From assembly GCA_002345825.1 (NCBI GenBank), contig DDWD01000178.1, positions 1 through 15,559 on the forward strand: a stretch of DNA of 15,559 bases, read 5' to 3'. Shown in pieces: positions 6,142 to 14,339 of this stretch. Every line of letters starts with the position of its first letter. The stretch's first letter is position 1. The DNA comes from Bacteroidales bacterium UBA2295 (GTDB lineage Bacteria; Bacteroidota; Bacteroidia; Bacteroidales; Tenuifilaceae). Below the pieces are notes generated by a model. That model was not told the DNA's origin and did no database searches. It saw only the letters and a list, made by a program, of their open reading frames with translations. The translations under genes were made by a program, and so were the position numbers.

Positions 6142-7539
6142 TTATTCTTGTATGTTCGGAAGCTCAAGTCCATAACCTTTTTTCTTGTCTTCAGCTTTTA
6201 GTAGAAACGTGAAGCCAAGAGCCATAACGCCTAAACTGGTAAATATTAGCATAGGAATGGTGTAGTCGTAGGTTGGTACAGTAACACCTTCAACAACCTT
6301 TTGCCCTGTAATACAATACTTATCGAGAACCCAACCAATAAGAGCAGGAATGCCCATTAGACCCCAGTTTTGCACCCAGAAAATTAGTGCGTATGCAGTA
6401 CCTAAGCGTTTCTCGGGGATAATTTTTGGAATTGATGGCCACATTGCCGAAGGAACTAGCGAGAACGCAATTCCCAGAATAACAACTAGGATTATGGCAA
6501 TACTCCAGTGGTTAAGGATGGGTATTGAAAACATAGCGTGAACAAAGATCAGTAGAATGGCACCCAGCATCATTATCGATGCTCCTTTACCCTTTCGGTC
6601 GTACAAATTACCAAAGATTGGTGTGAGCAGGATTGTGCCAAATGGTAGCACCGAAGGTATTAGACCTGCTAGAGATTCTTGCACTCCAAATTTGTTTACC
6701 ATAAGGTCAGCCGCATACTTAAGGAATGGGAATACTGATGAGTAAAAAAGTACGCAAAGAATAGCGATGTACCACCAGCCTCTGTTAGTGATAATAGCAA
6801 AAAGATCCCTAATTTTAAATGATTCCTCCTCGTCTACCACATTATTATCAAGGTCGTATGCTGCCTGGCTTTTATCAAGTTTTTTGTCCATAAAGGTGTA
6901 CATGATAAAGGCGATAAGGCCAATACAGAGCATAATAAGAGTTACGAGGATAGGTTTTGAAACGTGTCCCATTGATTTTGCAATTGGAACGGCTGTGGCA
7001 AGAGCAAGACCAGTACCAATACGAGCCATAGCCATTTCAAGTCCCATAGCAAGGGCAAGTTCTTTTCCTTTAAACCATTTTACAATGATTTTCGAAACGG
7101 TTATTCCAGCAACCTCAACGCCCACACCAAAAATTGCGTACCCCAATGCTGCCATAAAAACCTGAGCCTTAACATCAAATAGCCAGAAAAGATTCCATAC
7201 TTCGCCATCAAGCGAAGTTGTAGAAACTGCCCAGTATTTTATTAGGGTACCAATTACCATAATAATGGCTGCGCCTAGTCCAGTAAATCGGACACCCATT
7301 TTGTCAAGTATAATACCCCCAATAATTAGCATTAGAAGGAACACGTTGAACCATCCGTATGCACTGGTAAAGAATCCATACTCTGAACTACTCCACGAGA
7401 GTTGACCCTCTAGAAGCCCCTTTAGGGGTGCCATTATATCGGTTAGGTAGTAACCGCAAAGCATTGTGAACGACACGATAAACAGGGCGGCCCATCGAGC
7501 AGCAGCCGAATCGCGTAAAGTCTGTCTGATTTTTTCCAT
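6142..7539 (-). CDS. Major facilitator superfamily (MFS) transporter
   Basis: A 465-residue inner membrane protein with about 12 hydrophobic helices, the normal MFS size. The signature loop between helices 2 and 3 is visible as GGIILDKMGVR (about 74-84, motif A), and the matching loop of the second half as GNLYDRKGKG. A hydrophilic central loop (about 215-245, KKLDKSQAAYDLDNNVVDEEESFK) separates the two six-helix halves. MFS carriers move small solutes by facilitated diffusion or ion coupling. The substrate cannot be read from the sequence; sugars, peptides, organic acids and drugs are all possible. The second half contains a conserved-looking WPSIPKIIPEKRLGTAYAL segment seen in uncharacterised relatives. 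The gene stands alone: a terminator follows it, and 200 bp separates it from the next minus-strand gene, itself closed by a terminator. No clean promoter was found upstream. Confidence 0.93.
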   Translation of the reverse strand: MEKIRQTLRDSAAARWAALFIVSFTMLCGYYLTDIMAPLKGLLEGQLSWSSSEYGFFTSAYGWFNVFLLMLIIGGIILDKMGVRFTGLGAAIIMVIGTLIKYWAVSTTSLDGEVWNLFWLFDVKAQVFMAALGYAIFGVGVEVAGITVSKIIVKWFKGKELALAMGLEMAMARIGTGLALATAVPIAKSMGHVSKPILVTLIMLCIGLIAFIMYTFMDKKLDKSQAAYDLDNNVVDEEESFKIRDLFAIITNRGWWYIAILCVLFYSSVFPFLKYAADLMVNKFGVQESLAGLIPSVLPFGTILLTPIFGNLYDRKGKGASIMMLGAILLIFVHAMFSIPILNHWSIAIILVVILGIAFSLVPSAMWPSIPKIIPEKRLGTAYALIFWVQNWGLMGIPALIGWVLDKYCITGQKVVEGVTVPTYDYTIPMLIFTSLGVMALGFTFLLKAEDKKKGYGLELPNIQE

Positions 7540-7684
7540 TGTTTAAGTGTTAAGTATTAGTGAGATAAAATTTCGCTATGGTTTTCTTGATTCGCAAATA
7601 AAAACAAAATAATGTAGTTTTCCTATGATTTTTGCTGACTAGTGGCAAAAAGCAAGGACAATAATACTATATATCTGGGATTAA

Positions 7685-7719
7685 ATAAAAACGAGGGCAA
7701 TGATTCCTCAATGCCCTCG
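7685..7719 (-). terminator. Rho-independent terminator of the SPOR lipoprotein gene
   Basis: On the minus strand, CGAGGGCA (7719-7712) and TGCCCTCG (7699-7692) form an 8-bp GC-rich stem followed by TTTTTATTT. It begins about 20 bp after the stop of the SPOR gene and isolates the MFS gene from read-through. Confidence 0.88.
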
Positions 7720-7739
7720 CAAATTCTTTAAATCCTAAA

Positions 7740-8207
7740 TTAAATGGCGTTATACACCCACATCTCAATGGGCTCCTCTTTAGATCGGTTAATCCTTAAG
7801 ATCTCGTTGGCTGCCTTGGAGTAGGTTTCAAATGCTCCAACCGAAACCATTTTAAACCCGTTGGGCGATTCAACAATCTTTGGGTTTTGGAAACCAAACT
7901 TGGCAACCTGTTTCTGGTATTCATCGGCATTCGATGGAACCTTAAAACTACCAATGATAACATGGTAACGGTTACGAGCTTCCATTTCCTTAATCCGCAT
8001 TAGCGAGTCTTGAATGGCTTTTTCTTTGGCTCTGCGAGCTTCTTCAAGTTTTTTGGCCTTGAGCATTTCTGCTTTTTTAATGCTGTCCTGCTTGGCCTGC
8101 CATACTATCAGGGTGTCTTCCGCTTTGTCGGATTTAAACCTTTCAAAAAAACGGCAACCCGAAAAGGTGAATGCCAGTAATAAAGTAAGGATGAGTACTT
8201 TTCTCAT
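7740..8207 (-). CDS. SPOR-domain lipoprotein
   Basis: A 155-residue lipoprotein with a signal peptide and a lipobox ending at Cys18 (TFSGC). The residue after the cysteine is Arg and no acidic export signal follows, so it probably faces the periplasm. Residues about 36-78 are a charged helix rich in Lys, Glu and Ala (KKAEMLKAKKLEEARRAKEK), a likely coiled coil or spacer. Residues about 80-152 are a SPOR domain (RYHVIIGSF at its start, GFKMVSVGAFETYSKAANEI near its end), the fold that binds glycan strands stripped of peptides at division sites. The protein could therefore sense or tether to septal or remodelled peptidoglycan. No catalytic domain is attached. It is monocistronic, with its own terminator, and lies 137 bp from the radical SAM gene upstream. 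Confidence 0.9.
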   Translation of the reverse strand: MRKVLILTLLLAFTFSGCRFFERFKSDKAEDTLIVWQAKQDSIKKAEMLKAKKLEEARRAKEKAIQDSLMRIKEMEARNRYHVIIGSFKVPSNADEYQKQVAKFGFQNPKIVESPNGFKMVSVGAFETYSKAANEILRINRSKEEPIEMWVYNAI

Positions 8208-8240
8208 AGTTGCTTCTAGTTAAATTCTTTACCAAATTTC

Positions 8241-8273
8241 TACATTTTTTTCTCACAAACAAAAAAAAATGTA
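8241..8273 (-). terminator. Weak AT-only hairpin, possible terminator of the radical SAM gene
   Basis: TACATTTTTTT (8241-8251) and AAAAAAATGTA (8263-8273) form an 11-bp stem of nearly all A-T pairs. On the minus strand it lies about 70 bp after the radical SAM stop and before the SPOR gene start. The lack of G-C pairs makes terminator function doubtful. Confidence 0.3.
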
Positions 8274-8344
8274 ATAATTATTTGGTAATCACTTATTATT
8301 TATAATTCGCAAATTGTAAGATATTGAAAAACAGGTAAAAAGAA

Positions 8345-9262
8345 TCACTCCTTAAATGGTTTATTTTCGTCAAAATTGGGCAAGTAATAGCCGTTACTAT
8401 CTAAATTCTGTATCCAACCCTTGTAAAATCCTAGAGAATCCATTGCATGAACTACCGTATCGTACTCCTTTTTACTAATGGATCTTCCTATTTCGTTTGG
8501 GCTACTACTTGTTGGATGGTATTGGCTCATCAGTGATATGGTGATGTTGTTAGATATTTCACTTAGTTCTTGCAAAAGTGTAATGCTATCCTTGGTATGG
8601 CCTGGTAAAATCAGATGCCTTACAATAACACCATTCTCGGCAAGCCCAGCATCATCTATCGTCAGCGTAGTTCCTTTCTGCCATATCATCTCCCTAATCG
8701 CCTCTCTCGCAAATTTATAATAGTTTTGAGCATCGCTGTATTTAGCTGCAATATGGTTGTCAAAATATTTCAAATCTGGTAAGTAAACATCAACATAATC
8801 GCTTATCATTCTCAGCGTAGCGGGTGTATCGTAGCTATTTGTGTTGTATACAACTCTTGGCTTGTAGCCTTGTTGGTTTAGCATCTCAATGATTTTGACC
8901 ATCTGTGGAACCTGATGCGAGGGCGATACGAATCCAAGCATACCGATTCCCTGATCCAAAATGTCTGTAATTTTTCTGATTATAATGTCGTAATTATCTA
9001 TCCACTTGTCCCATAGTTTTGTATTACAGCTAATTTGATGGTTTTGACAGTAGCTGCACCTTAAATTACAGTGGGCAAAAAATACATTGCATATGCCTTT
9101 ACTACCCGATAATACCGGTTCTTCGCCGTGGTGAATTGTGATGCTAGCTACTAAAGGATTTGAATTGGTATTGCAATATCCTAACTCGCCAATTGTTCGG
9201 TTAACGCCACATTGCCGTGGGCACAGGTTACACCTTGTGAGCGCAATATCTAGTTCATGCAT
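8345..9262 (-). CDS. Radical SAM protein of the PflX / pyruvate formate-lyase activase-like family (COG1313)
   Basis: A 305-residue iron-sulfur protein. Cys65, Cys69 and Cys72 in HCNLRCSYCQN form the CxxxCxxC site that holds the [4Fe-4S] cluster which cleaves S-adenosylmethionine to a radical. An N-terminal cysteine set (Cys11, Cys14, Cys18 and Cys30 in RCNLCPRQCGV and GYCN) is typical of this family and may bind a metal or second cluster. HHGEEPVLSGS precedes the main motif, and GFVSPSHQVPQMVKIIEML, VYLPDLKYFD and LMSQYHPT are characteristic of the COG1313 family. It resembles glycyl-radical-enzyme activases, but no glycyl radical enzyme gene is nearby and the family's substrate is not established to my knowledge. 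It is transcribed away from the acyl-CoA synthetase gene, with a good -7 box about 20 bp upstream of its ATG. Confidence 0.9.
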   Translation of the reverse strand: MHELDIALTRCNLCPRQCGVNRTIGELGYCNTNSNPLVASITIHHGEEPVLSGSKGICNVFFAHCNLRCSYCQNHQISCNTKLWDKWIDNYDIIIRKITDILDQGIGMLGFVSPSHQVPQMVKIIEMLNQQGYKPRVVYNTNSYDTPATLRMISDYVDVYLPDLKYFDNHIAAKYSDAQNYYKFAREAIREMIWQKGTTLTIDDAGLAENGVIVRHLILPGHTKDSITLLQELSEISNNITISLMSQYHPTSSSPNEIGRSISKKEYDTVVHAMDSLGFYKGWIQNLDSNGYYLPNFDENKPFKE

Positions 9263-9282
9263 ACTATTTCTTTTGATGTGTA

Positions 9283-9290
9283 CAAAGGTA
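9283..9290 (-). promoter_or_regulatory. Bacteroidota -7 promoter box for the radical SAM gene
   Basis: Read on the minus strand this is TACCTTTG, a perfect match to TAnnTTTG. It is 20 bp upstream of the ATG, giving a short leader. A TTTA resembling the -33 TTTG element lies about 21 bp further upstream. Confidence 0.55.
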
Positions 9291-9340
9291 ACTCAACGTA
9301 ATATTTTCTCTAAACACTGCAGCTATTTAACACTTTTTTG

Positions 9341-9348
9341 TAGATTTG
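9341..9348 (+). promoter_or_regulatory. Candidate -7 promoter box for the acyl-CoA synthetase gene
   Basis: TAGATTTG matches TAnnTTTG exactly, 74 bp upstream of the ATG at 9423. No clear -33 TTTG is seen at the right distance, so the call rests on the -7 box and its position in the divergent intergenic gap. Confidence 0.4.
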
Positions 9349-9422
9349 TCGGTATGGATAAGTGTTTTTCAAACAGATGTTTGGAGAATATTGCCTTTGA
9401 TTATTAACAAATTCTAATAAGA

Positions 9423-11327
9423 ATGACGACCATAATTGATCTTTTTGAACAGAGCGTAGACAAGTACTCTGGAAACACCTATTTGTGGGAAAAGAAAACC
9501 GATAAGTTTACGCCTACTACCTACGAAGAAACTCGCAATGAGGTATATCGACTTGCTCACGGTCTTTTAAGCCTTGGGGTTAAATCTAACGATACCATTG
9601 CGCTCCTCTCCGAAGGAAGAAATCTTTGGGTAGTTAGTGAGTTAGCCATTCTGTACACGGGCGCTATCAATGTTCCCCTATCAATAAAACTCGAAGGACC
9701 CGATCTGCTTTTTAGGTTGGAACACTCCGAAACATCTATAATCTTTGTTTCCGGAAGTCAAGCACACAAAATCAATGGGATTAAGAACCAGTTGCCTCTG
9801 GTTAAAAAGATTGTTTATCTTGATGAGCAGGATGTATACCAAGATAACGAGATGCATATCGCTGACCTGTTAAAACTGGGCGATGAACATATGGCAAATA
9901 GCCCCGATGCCCTGGTTGAAGCCCGTAAGCAAATCAATTTGGATCATTACGCAACGATTAGTTACACCTCTGGGACCACTGCCGATCCAAAAGGTGTAAT
10001 CCTTTCGCACCGCAACTACACTGCCAACGTTGAGCAGGCGCTTACACTTATGGATATTCCACCATCGTACCGCACGTTAATCATTCTACCACTCGATCAT
10101 TGTTTTGCCCATGTGGCTGGCCTGTATTCTTTCATGGCATGTGGTGCTAGCATCGCAACTGTTCAGCAGGGACGAACGCCTATGGAAACGCTTAAAAATA
10201 TCCCGGTAAATATCAGGGAGATAAAACCAAACCTATTGCTTAGCGTTCCTGCTTTGGCAAAAAACTTCAAGAAAAATATCGAGTCGAATATAAAATCTAA
10301 GGGAAAAATAATCGATAATCTTTTCCGTTTTGCCTTATCCCTCTCTTACAAATACAATAAGGAGGGATTTAATAAGGGTAGGGGTGGAACATTCATTTAC
10401 AAACCACTTCTTTCGTTGTTCGATAAGATTTTATTCAAAAAAGTACGCGAGGGATTTGGCGGTGAACTCGATTTCTTTATTGGTGGTGGAGCTCTTCTTG
10501 ACATTGACTTACAGCGTTTTTTCTATGCTGTAGGAATGCCTATGATGCAAGGATATGGCCTTTCGGAGGCAACACCCATTATCAGTTCCAATTCGCTAAA
10601 ACGTCATAAGTTGGGTTCATCGGGATACTTGGTCACTCCACTGGAACTTAAGATTTGCGACGACAACGGCAACGAGTTGCCACAAGGGCAAAAAGGCGAA
10701 ATAGTGATAAAGGGTGAGAACGTTATGATGGGCTACTGGAAAAACGAGAAATCATCGAACGAAACCGTGAGGGATGGATGGCTTTACACCGGTGATATGG
10801 GGTATATGGATAAGGATGGTTTCTTATATGTTTTGGGTAGGTTTAAAAGTTTGCTTATTGGCAACGATGGCGAAAAATATAGCCCCGAGGGTATAGAGGA
10901 AACTCTGGTACAGCATTCCAAACTAATCGATCAGGTGATACTTTACAATAATCAGAACGCCTATACAGTTGCCCTAGTAGTTCCTGCAAAAGAGAACCTA
11001 AAGAGAGCAGTTGCCGATTTGTATGGCGATTTATCAACCCTAGAGGCTCACAAAAAAGCTATAATGCTTATTCAGTCCGATATTGGTTTGTTTAAAACTG
11101 GAGGAGAGTTCGAGGGGCAGTTTCCCGATCGGTGGTTGCCTGCTACTTTCGCTATTCTCGAAGAGCCATTCACCGAACAGAATGGATTGGTTAACAGTAC
11201 AATGAAAGTGGTTCGTGGTAAGGTAGAAAAACACTACGCCCATAGGATAGAATACCTGTACACTCCTTTAGGAAAGGATGTGTATAACGAGCAGAATGTT
11301 CAAGTAATATCTCAATTGTTCGGATAA
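9423..11327 (+). CDS. AMP-forming long-chain fatty acyl-CoA synthetase
   Basis: A 634-residue member of the adenylate-forming (ANL) superfamily that activates a fatty acid with ATP and transfers the acyl group to CoA, feeding lipid synthesis or degradation; it is probably cytosolic or membrane-associated. The phosphate-binding loop is YTSGTTADPKG (181-191), the adenine-site motif YGLSEATP (378-385), the ribose-binding Asp lies in YTGD (455-458), and the hinge is GRFKSLLIGNDGEKYSPEG (472-490). Lys595 in NSTMKVVRGK is the likely adenylation lysine near the C terminus. Size and an insert around 285-340 fit long-chain (FadD/FAA-like) enzymes rather than acetyl-CoA synthetase. The slightly altered hinge (GND instead of the more usual ANG) is common in this subgroup as I recall it. 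Exact chain length cannot be told. The gene is monocistronic: a strong terminator follows. Confidence 0.93.
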   Translation: MTTIIDLFEQSVDKYSGNTYLWEKKTDKFTPTTYEETRNEVYRLAHGLLSLGVKSNDTIALLSEGRNLWVVSELAILYTGAINVPLSIKLEGPDLLFRLEHSETSIIFVSGSQAHKINGIKNQLPLVKKIVYLDEQDVYQDNEMHIADLLKLGDEHMANSPDALVEARKQINLDHYATISYTSGTTADPKGVILSHRNYTANVEQALTLMDIPPSYRTLIILPLDHCFAHVAGLYSFMACGASIATVQQGRTPMETLKNIPVNIREIKPNLLLSVPALAKNFKKNIESNIKSKGKIIDNLFRFALSLSYKYNKEGFNKGRGGTFIYKPLLSLFDKILFKKVREGFGGELDFFIGGGALLDIDLQRFFYAVGMPMMQGYGLSEATPIISSNSLKRHKLGSSGYLVTPLELKICDDNGNELPQGQKGEIVIKGENVMMGYWKNEKSSNETVRDGWLYTGDMGYMDKDGFLYVLGRFKSLLIGNDGEKYSPEGIEETLVQHSKLIDQVILYNNQNAYTVALVVPAKENLKRAVADLYGDLSTLEAHKKAIMLIQSDIGLFKTGGEFEGQFPDRWLPATFAILEEPFTEQNGLVNSTMKVVRGKVEKHYAHRIEYLYTPLGKDVYNEQNVQVISQLFG

Positions 11328-11348
11328 TCCTATCAGTAACAATAGTAC

Positions 11349-11385
11349 AAAATCCTACAGCTATTATGGTTGTAGGATTTTTTTT
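11349..11385. terminator. Bidirectional terminator shared by the acyl-CoA synthetase gene and the convergent small gene
   Basis: AAAATCCTACA (11349-11359) and TGTAGGATTTT (11371-11381) form a perfect 11-bp stem followed by more T. On the plus strand it starts 21 bp after the synthetase stop. On the minus strand the T/A tract directly abuts the TAA stop of the small gene, so that gene ends at the foot of the hairpin. Confidence 0.9.
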
Positions 11386-11584
11386 AGAATAGCTTTGGGT
11401 GATCCTTCTCGAACTGCTGTAGCACCTTTGATATTACTGCCTCCCGCAGGAATTTTGAACGGTTTTTAATCCTATATCGCTTGCAGTATATGTTAATGGC
11501 CTCGAGCTCAGAGGAATTGAACAAAACCTCTTTCCTGTGAACCCGTTTTAGCCTTTCGTTATCAAACCCTGGGCGTTTAAGCAT
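11384..11584 (-). CDS. Small ribbon-helix-helix-like protein, hypothetical
   Basis: A 66-residue basic protein. After a charged N terminus (MLKRPGFDNERLKRVHRKE) comes a short possible strand, VLFNSSELEAINIYCKRY, then a helix with RIKNRSKFLREAVISKVLQQF. The strand plus NRSKFLREAV helix pattern is that of ribbon-helix-helix DNA-binding proteins (Arc/CopG-like), which act as dimers; the match is by pattern only. Similar short proteins are, as I recall, found widely in Bacteroidales. No toxin gene lies beside it, so an antitoxin role is not supported by context. It is divergent from the large histidine kinase (218-bp gap) and could regulate it or itself. It ends at the shared terminator. Confidence 0.7.
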   Translation of the reverse strand: MLKRPGFDNERLKRVHRKEVLFNSSELEAINIYCKRYRIKNRSKFLREAVISKVLQQFEKDHPKLF

Positions 11585-11802
11585 TGGATGGTTATGTGTA
11601 GTTTATAACGCAAAGTAATGAATATCGACATGATTGTTAGGCCTGCTTCACGGTAAAGTATTTAACAATTTTCGAAAAGTTTTTAACATTTTGGTTCTTG
11701 CACTCTATGCCAAATTTGATATCGTTCTGAAAATTAATGTGTGATATTGTTTTTTTTTGTAATTTGGCCATAGCTTAAAATGAGTTCTAATAAATTTTTC
11801 AT

Positions 11803-14331
11803 ATGGATTCTAAAAGAGATGAAACGCAAGATATAAGCAAACTCCAAAGAAAAATTAGTCTTTTCCCCAATGGAATCTCCATTGATTCATCTTCTCACAA
11901 CACTCCGGTTGGCATTTGGGAGGAATATTCTGAAATCACAAAAAATAGATGGTCAGCTGCTGTTTACTCCATTTTAGAAATAGACAAAGGGTCAGTCAGT
12001 GCTCCTACAATATCTGTTTTGGCTAAGCATATACCTGTGCCAGATAAGCAGCGAGTTGAAGAAATTATTGGAAAGATTTCAAGGGGTGATTTAGCAGAAG
12101 CTGTAACCATTGAGTTTAGATATAAATCTCCTAAAGCTAAAACTAAGTACCTTGTGCTGATTGCCGAACCAGCCACATCTACAGCTGGTACAAAATACTT
12201 TTGTGGAACTATTCAAGATATTTCTATAGTCCGTAATTGCGAAGTTGATTTTAACAACTATGTTCAAAGCGCCTTGAACTATTTCGAAAAGTTTCCTTTG
12301 CTAATGATAATAATGGGCGAAAACGGAAAATTGTCGTACTGGAATAACGAGTGTGAAAGGGTTACCGGATATCGATCGACTGACTTGTCAGCAGGGAAAG
12401 AGGTGTTTAAACTGCTATTCCCAGTGATGGAAATCCGAAAAAGATTCCGCGATGCCCTGCAGGATAAAGATTTTGAAGTTTTCGACGAGGAATTTGAGAT
12501 TGAAACCCGACGCGGTCGTAAATTCTTATCTAAATGGACTGTTTTCCCATTTTCAAGTGCCGATGGTGAGCACAATATTGCTGCCATTGGACGCGACATA
12601 TCAAAGCAAGTAGTACGTGAAATTGCATTGGAGAGCAAATTGCAACAAAGCAAAATTGTGAATAAGGTTGCCTCTTCACTGATGATGCTATCGCCTGAGG
12701 AGAACTACTTCCATCAACTTGGTGTAACACTCGAAAATCATTTTGATGAGGTGCTTTTCATAATTTCATCGGCCGAAACCGATCAGCAGTTTTTTACCAT
12801 CGAGGGAGGGTATGGTTTCTCATCGTACAGCTGGCAGCAGCTGTACGAGGTTATTGGATGGAATCCTATTGGCAGGCGCTACCAGCTACCACCCCAATCG
12901 CTTGCAATTGCACAATCGATAAAAGTGCAAGCTATTGAACAATCCATATACAATTTTACCGATGGAATGATATCTTCTGCAGCATCCCGAAATTTCGAGC
13001 GCATTCTATCAATTCATAAAATCTATGCCCTTGGTATTTATTCCGAAAGTAAGCTCTTTGGGTGGATGCTAATTGTGGCTCAAAGCCCTGATATTGAGCA
13101 ACACATACCTTTAATTCAGCAGATTACCAAGCTGTATGCCCAAGCAATGCAGCGGCGCGAGGGGGAATTGGAAATTCGTAAGGCAAAGAGTATTGCAGAG
13201 GATGCCAACCGGCTAAAGTCAGCATATCTGGCCAATTTTGGGCACGAGATACGGACACCTATGAACGCAATATTGGGATTTACCCAGCTGCTAAACATTC
13301 CTAATCTAAATAAGGAAAAGAAAAAGCAGTATATCGATATTGTTAATAGTAAGGGGAGAATGCTTGTTAAACTTATCAACGATATGGTTGATGTGAGCCG
13401 TGTGGAATCGGGACAACTAACTATAATTAAATCATTGTTTTACCCCAATAGGCTGCTTCGGAATTTAAAAGATTTTTATAGCAACGAAAGACTATTTCAG
13501 CATCGCGAAGCCGTTGATATTCGACTGGTTTTACCACCCCAATCCGATGATTTTTCACTTTACGGCGATGAGGGTAGGTTGGAGCAGGTTTTTACCAACC
13601 TTCTCGATAATGCCCTCAAGTTTACCCAAAAGGGTTTTATTGAGTTTGGATACACTATCAATGAGTCAACAGTTGAGTTCTATGTTCAGGATTCTGGAAT
13701 TGGGATTGATCCTGCTATGCACAGCATGGTGTTCGATCGATATATGCAGCTCGACAAGCGAATTGAACGTGTAAAGGAGGGTAAGGGCTTAGGCTTAGCC
13801 ATAAGTAAAGGGATTGTTGATTTAATGGGAGGAAATATTTGGGTAGAGTCAGAACCGGGACAGGGGGCAACTTTCCGATTCGAAATACCTATAGACATTG
13901 AGGATGACAGAGAATTTCCCGAACCGGAAGTTGAGATGGAGCAAGAACCAAGCAGTTTGCCCGATTGGAAAAACAAGGTGCTACTAATAGCCGAAGATGA
14001 GGAGATAAACTATTTGCTAATAAGCGAGATGCTGGAGTCAACAGGAGTGAACTTACTTTGGGCTAAGGATGGGGCTCAGGCAGTGGAGTTGGTAAATGGC
14101 ATAAAGAATATTGATGCCATTCTTATGGATATCCGTATGCCAAACAAAGATGGGTATGCAGCTTCGCTTGAGATTCGTCAGATTAATCCCAGTATACCAA
14201 TAGTTGCACAAACTGCCTATGCTTTTAGTGAGGATAGGGCCAAGGCCGAAGCCGCTGGTTGTAACGATTACATTACTAAGCCAGTTAATAGTCAGCAGCT
14301 TTTATCGATTTTAGATAAGTATCTGGGATAA
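11803..14331 (+). CDS. Hybrid sensor histidine kinase with PAS domains and C-terminal receiver
   Basis: An 842-residue signalling kinase without membrane helices, so probably cytosolic. Two PAS-type sensor regions lie at about 36-145 and 152-270 (the second with FPLLMIIMGENGKLSYWNNE and GRDISKQ). A divergent GAF-like region spans about 285-450. The dimerisation/phosphoacceptor domain follows with His481 in NFGHEIRTPMNAILGF. The ATPase domain has the N box around Asn599-Asn603 (VFTNLLDNALKF), G1 at 630-634 (DSGIG) and G2 at 660-664 (GKGLG). The receiver at 724-841 has acidic residues 731-733, phosphoacceptor Asp776 (LMDIRMP), Thr804 and Lys826 (YITKP). All catalytic residues are present, so phosphotransfer from His481 to Asp776 should work. 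No separate response regulator or HPt gene is nearby, so it is an orphan; the output partner is unknown. The residue before the catalytic His is Gly instead of the usual Ser. Confidence 0.95.
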   Translation: MDSKRDETQDISKLQRKISLFPNGISIDSSSHNTPVGIWEEYSEITKNRWSAAVYSILEIDKGSVSAPTISVLAKHIPVPDKQRVEEIIGKISRGDLAEAVTIEFRYKSPKAKTKYLVLIAEPATSTAGTKYFCGTIQDISIVRNCEVDFNNYVQSALNYFEKFPLLMIIMGENGKLSYWNNECERVTGYRSTDLSAGKEVFKLLFPVMEIRKRFRDALQDKDFEVFDEEFEIETRRGRKFLSKWTVFPFSSADGEHNIAAIGRDISKQVVREIALESKLQQSKIVNKVASSLMMLSPEENYFHQLGVTLENHFDEVLFIISSAETDQQFFTIEGGYGFSSYSWQQLYEVIGWNPIGRRYQLPPQSLAIAQSIKVQAIEQSIYNFTDGMISSAASRNFERILSIHKIYALGIYSESKLFGWMLIVAQSPDIEQHIPLIQQITKLYAQAMQRREGELEIRKAKSIAEDANRLKSAYLANFGHEIRTPMNAILGFTQLLNIPNLNKEKKKQYIDIVNSKGRMLVKLINDMVDVSRVESGQLTIIKSLFYPNRLLRNLKDFYSNERLFQHREAVDIRLVLPPQSDDFSLYGDEGRLEQVFTNLLDNALKFTQKGFIEFGYTINESTVEFYVQDSGIGIDPAMHSMVFDRYMQLDKRIERVKEGKGLGLAISKGIVDLMGGNIWVESEPGQGATFRFEIPIDIEDDREFPEPEVEMEQEPSSLPDWKNKVLLIAEDEEINYLLISEMLESTGVNLLWAKDGAQAVELVNGIKNIDAILMDIRMPNKDGYAASLEIRQINPSIPIVAQTAYAFSEDRAKAEAAGCNDYITKPVNSQQLLSILDKYLG

Positions 14332-14339
14332 ATAAGTTG

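Noticed and set aside
6767..7165. 132-codon open frame on the plus strand
   Set aside because: Lies wholly inside the MFS gene on the opposite strand; its composition is a mirror of hydrophobic codons, with no domain or ribosome-binding site.
9138..9407. 89-codon plus-strand open frame spanning the start of the radical SAM gene
   Set aside because: Overlaps the radical SAM coding region and both divergent promoter boxes; no recognisable protein features.
11740..11775. TAATTTGG after a T-run as a kinase promoter
   Set aside because: It mismatches TAnnTTTG in the TTTG part, and no -33 element lies at the right distance.
13514..13976. Open frames overlapping the kinase ATPase domain on both strands
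   Set aside because: They are out-of-frame shadows of a gene with all its conserved motifs in the main frame.
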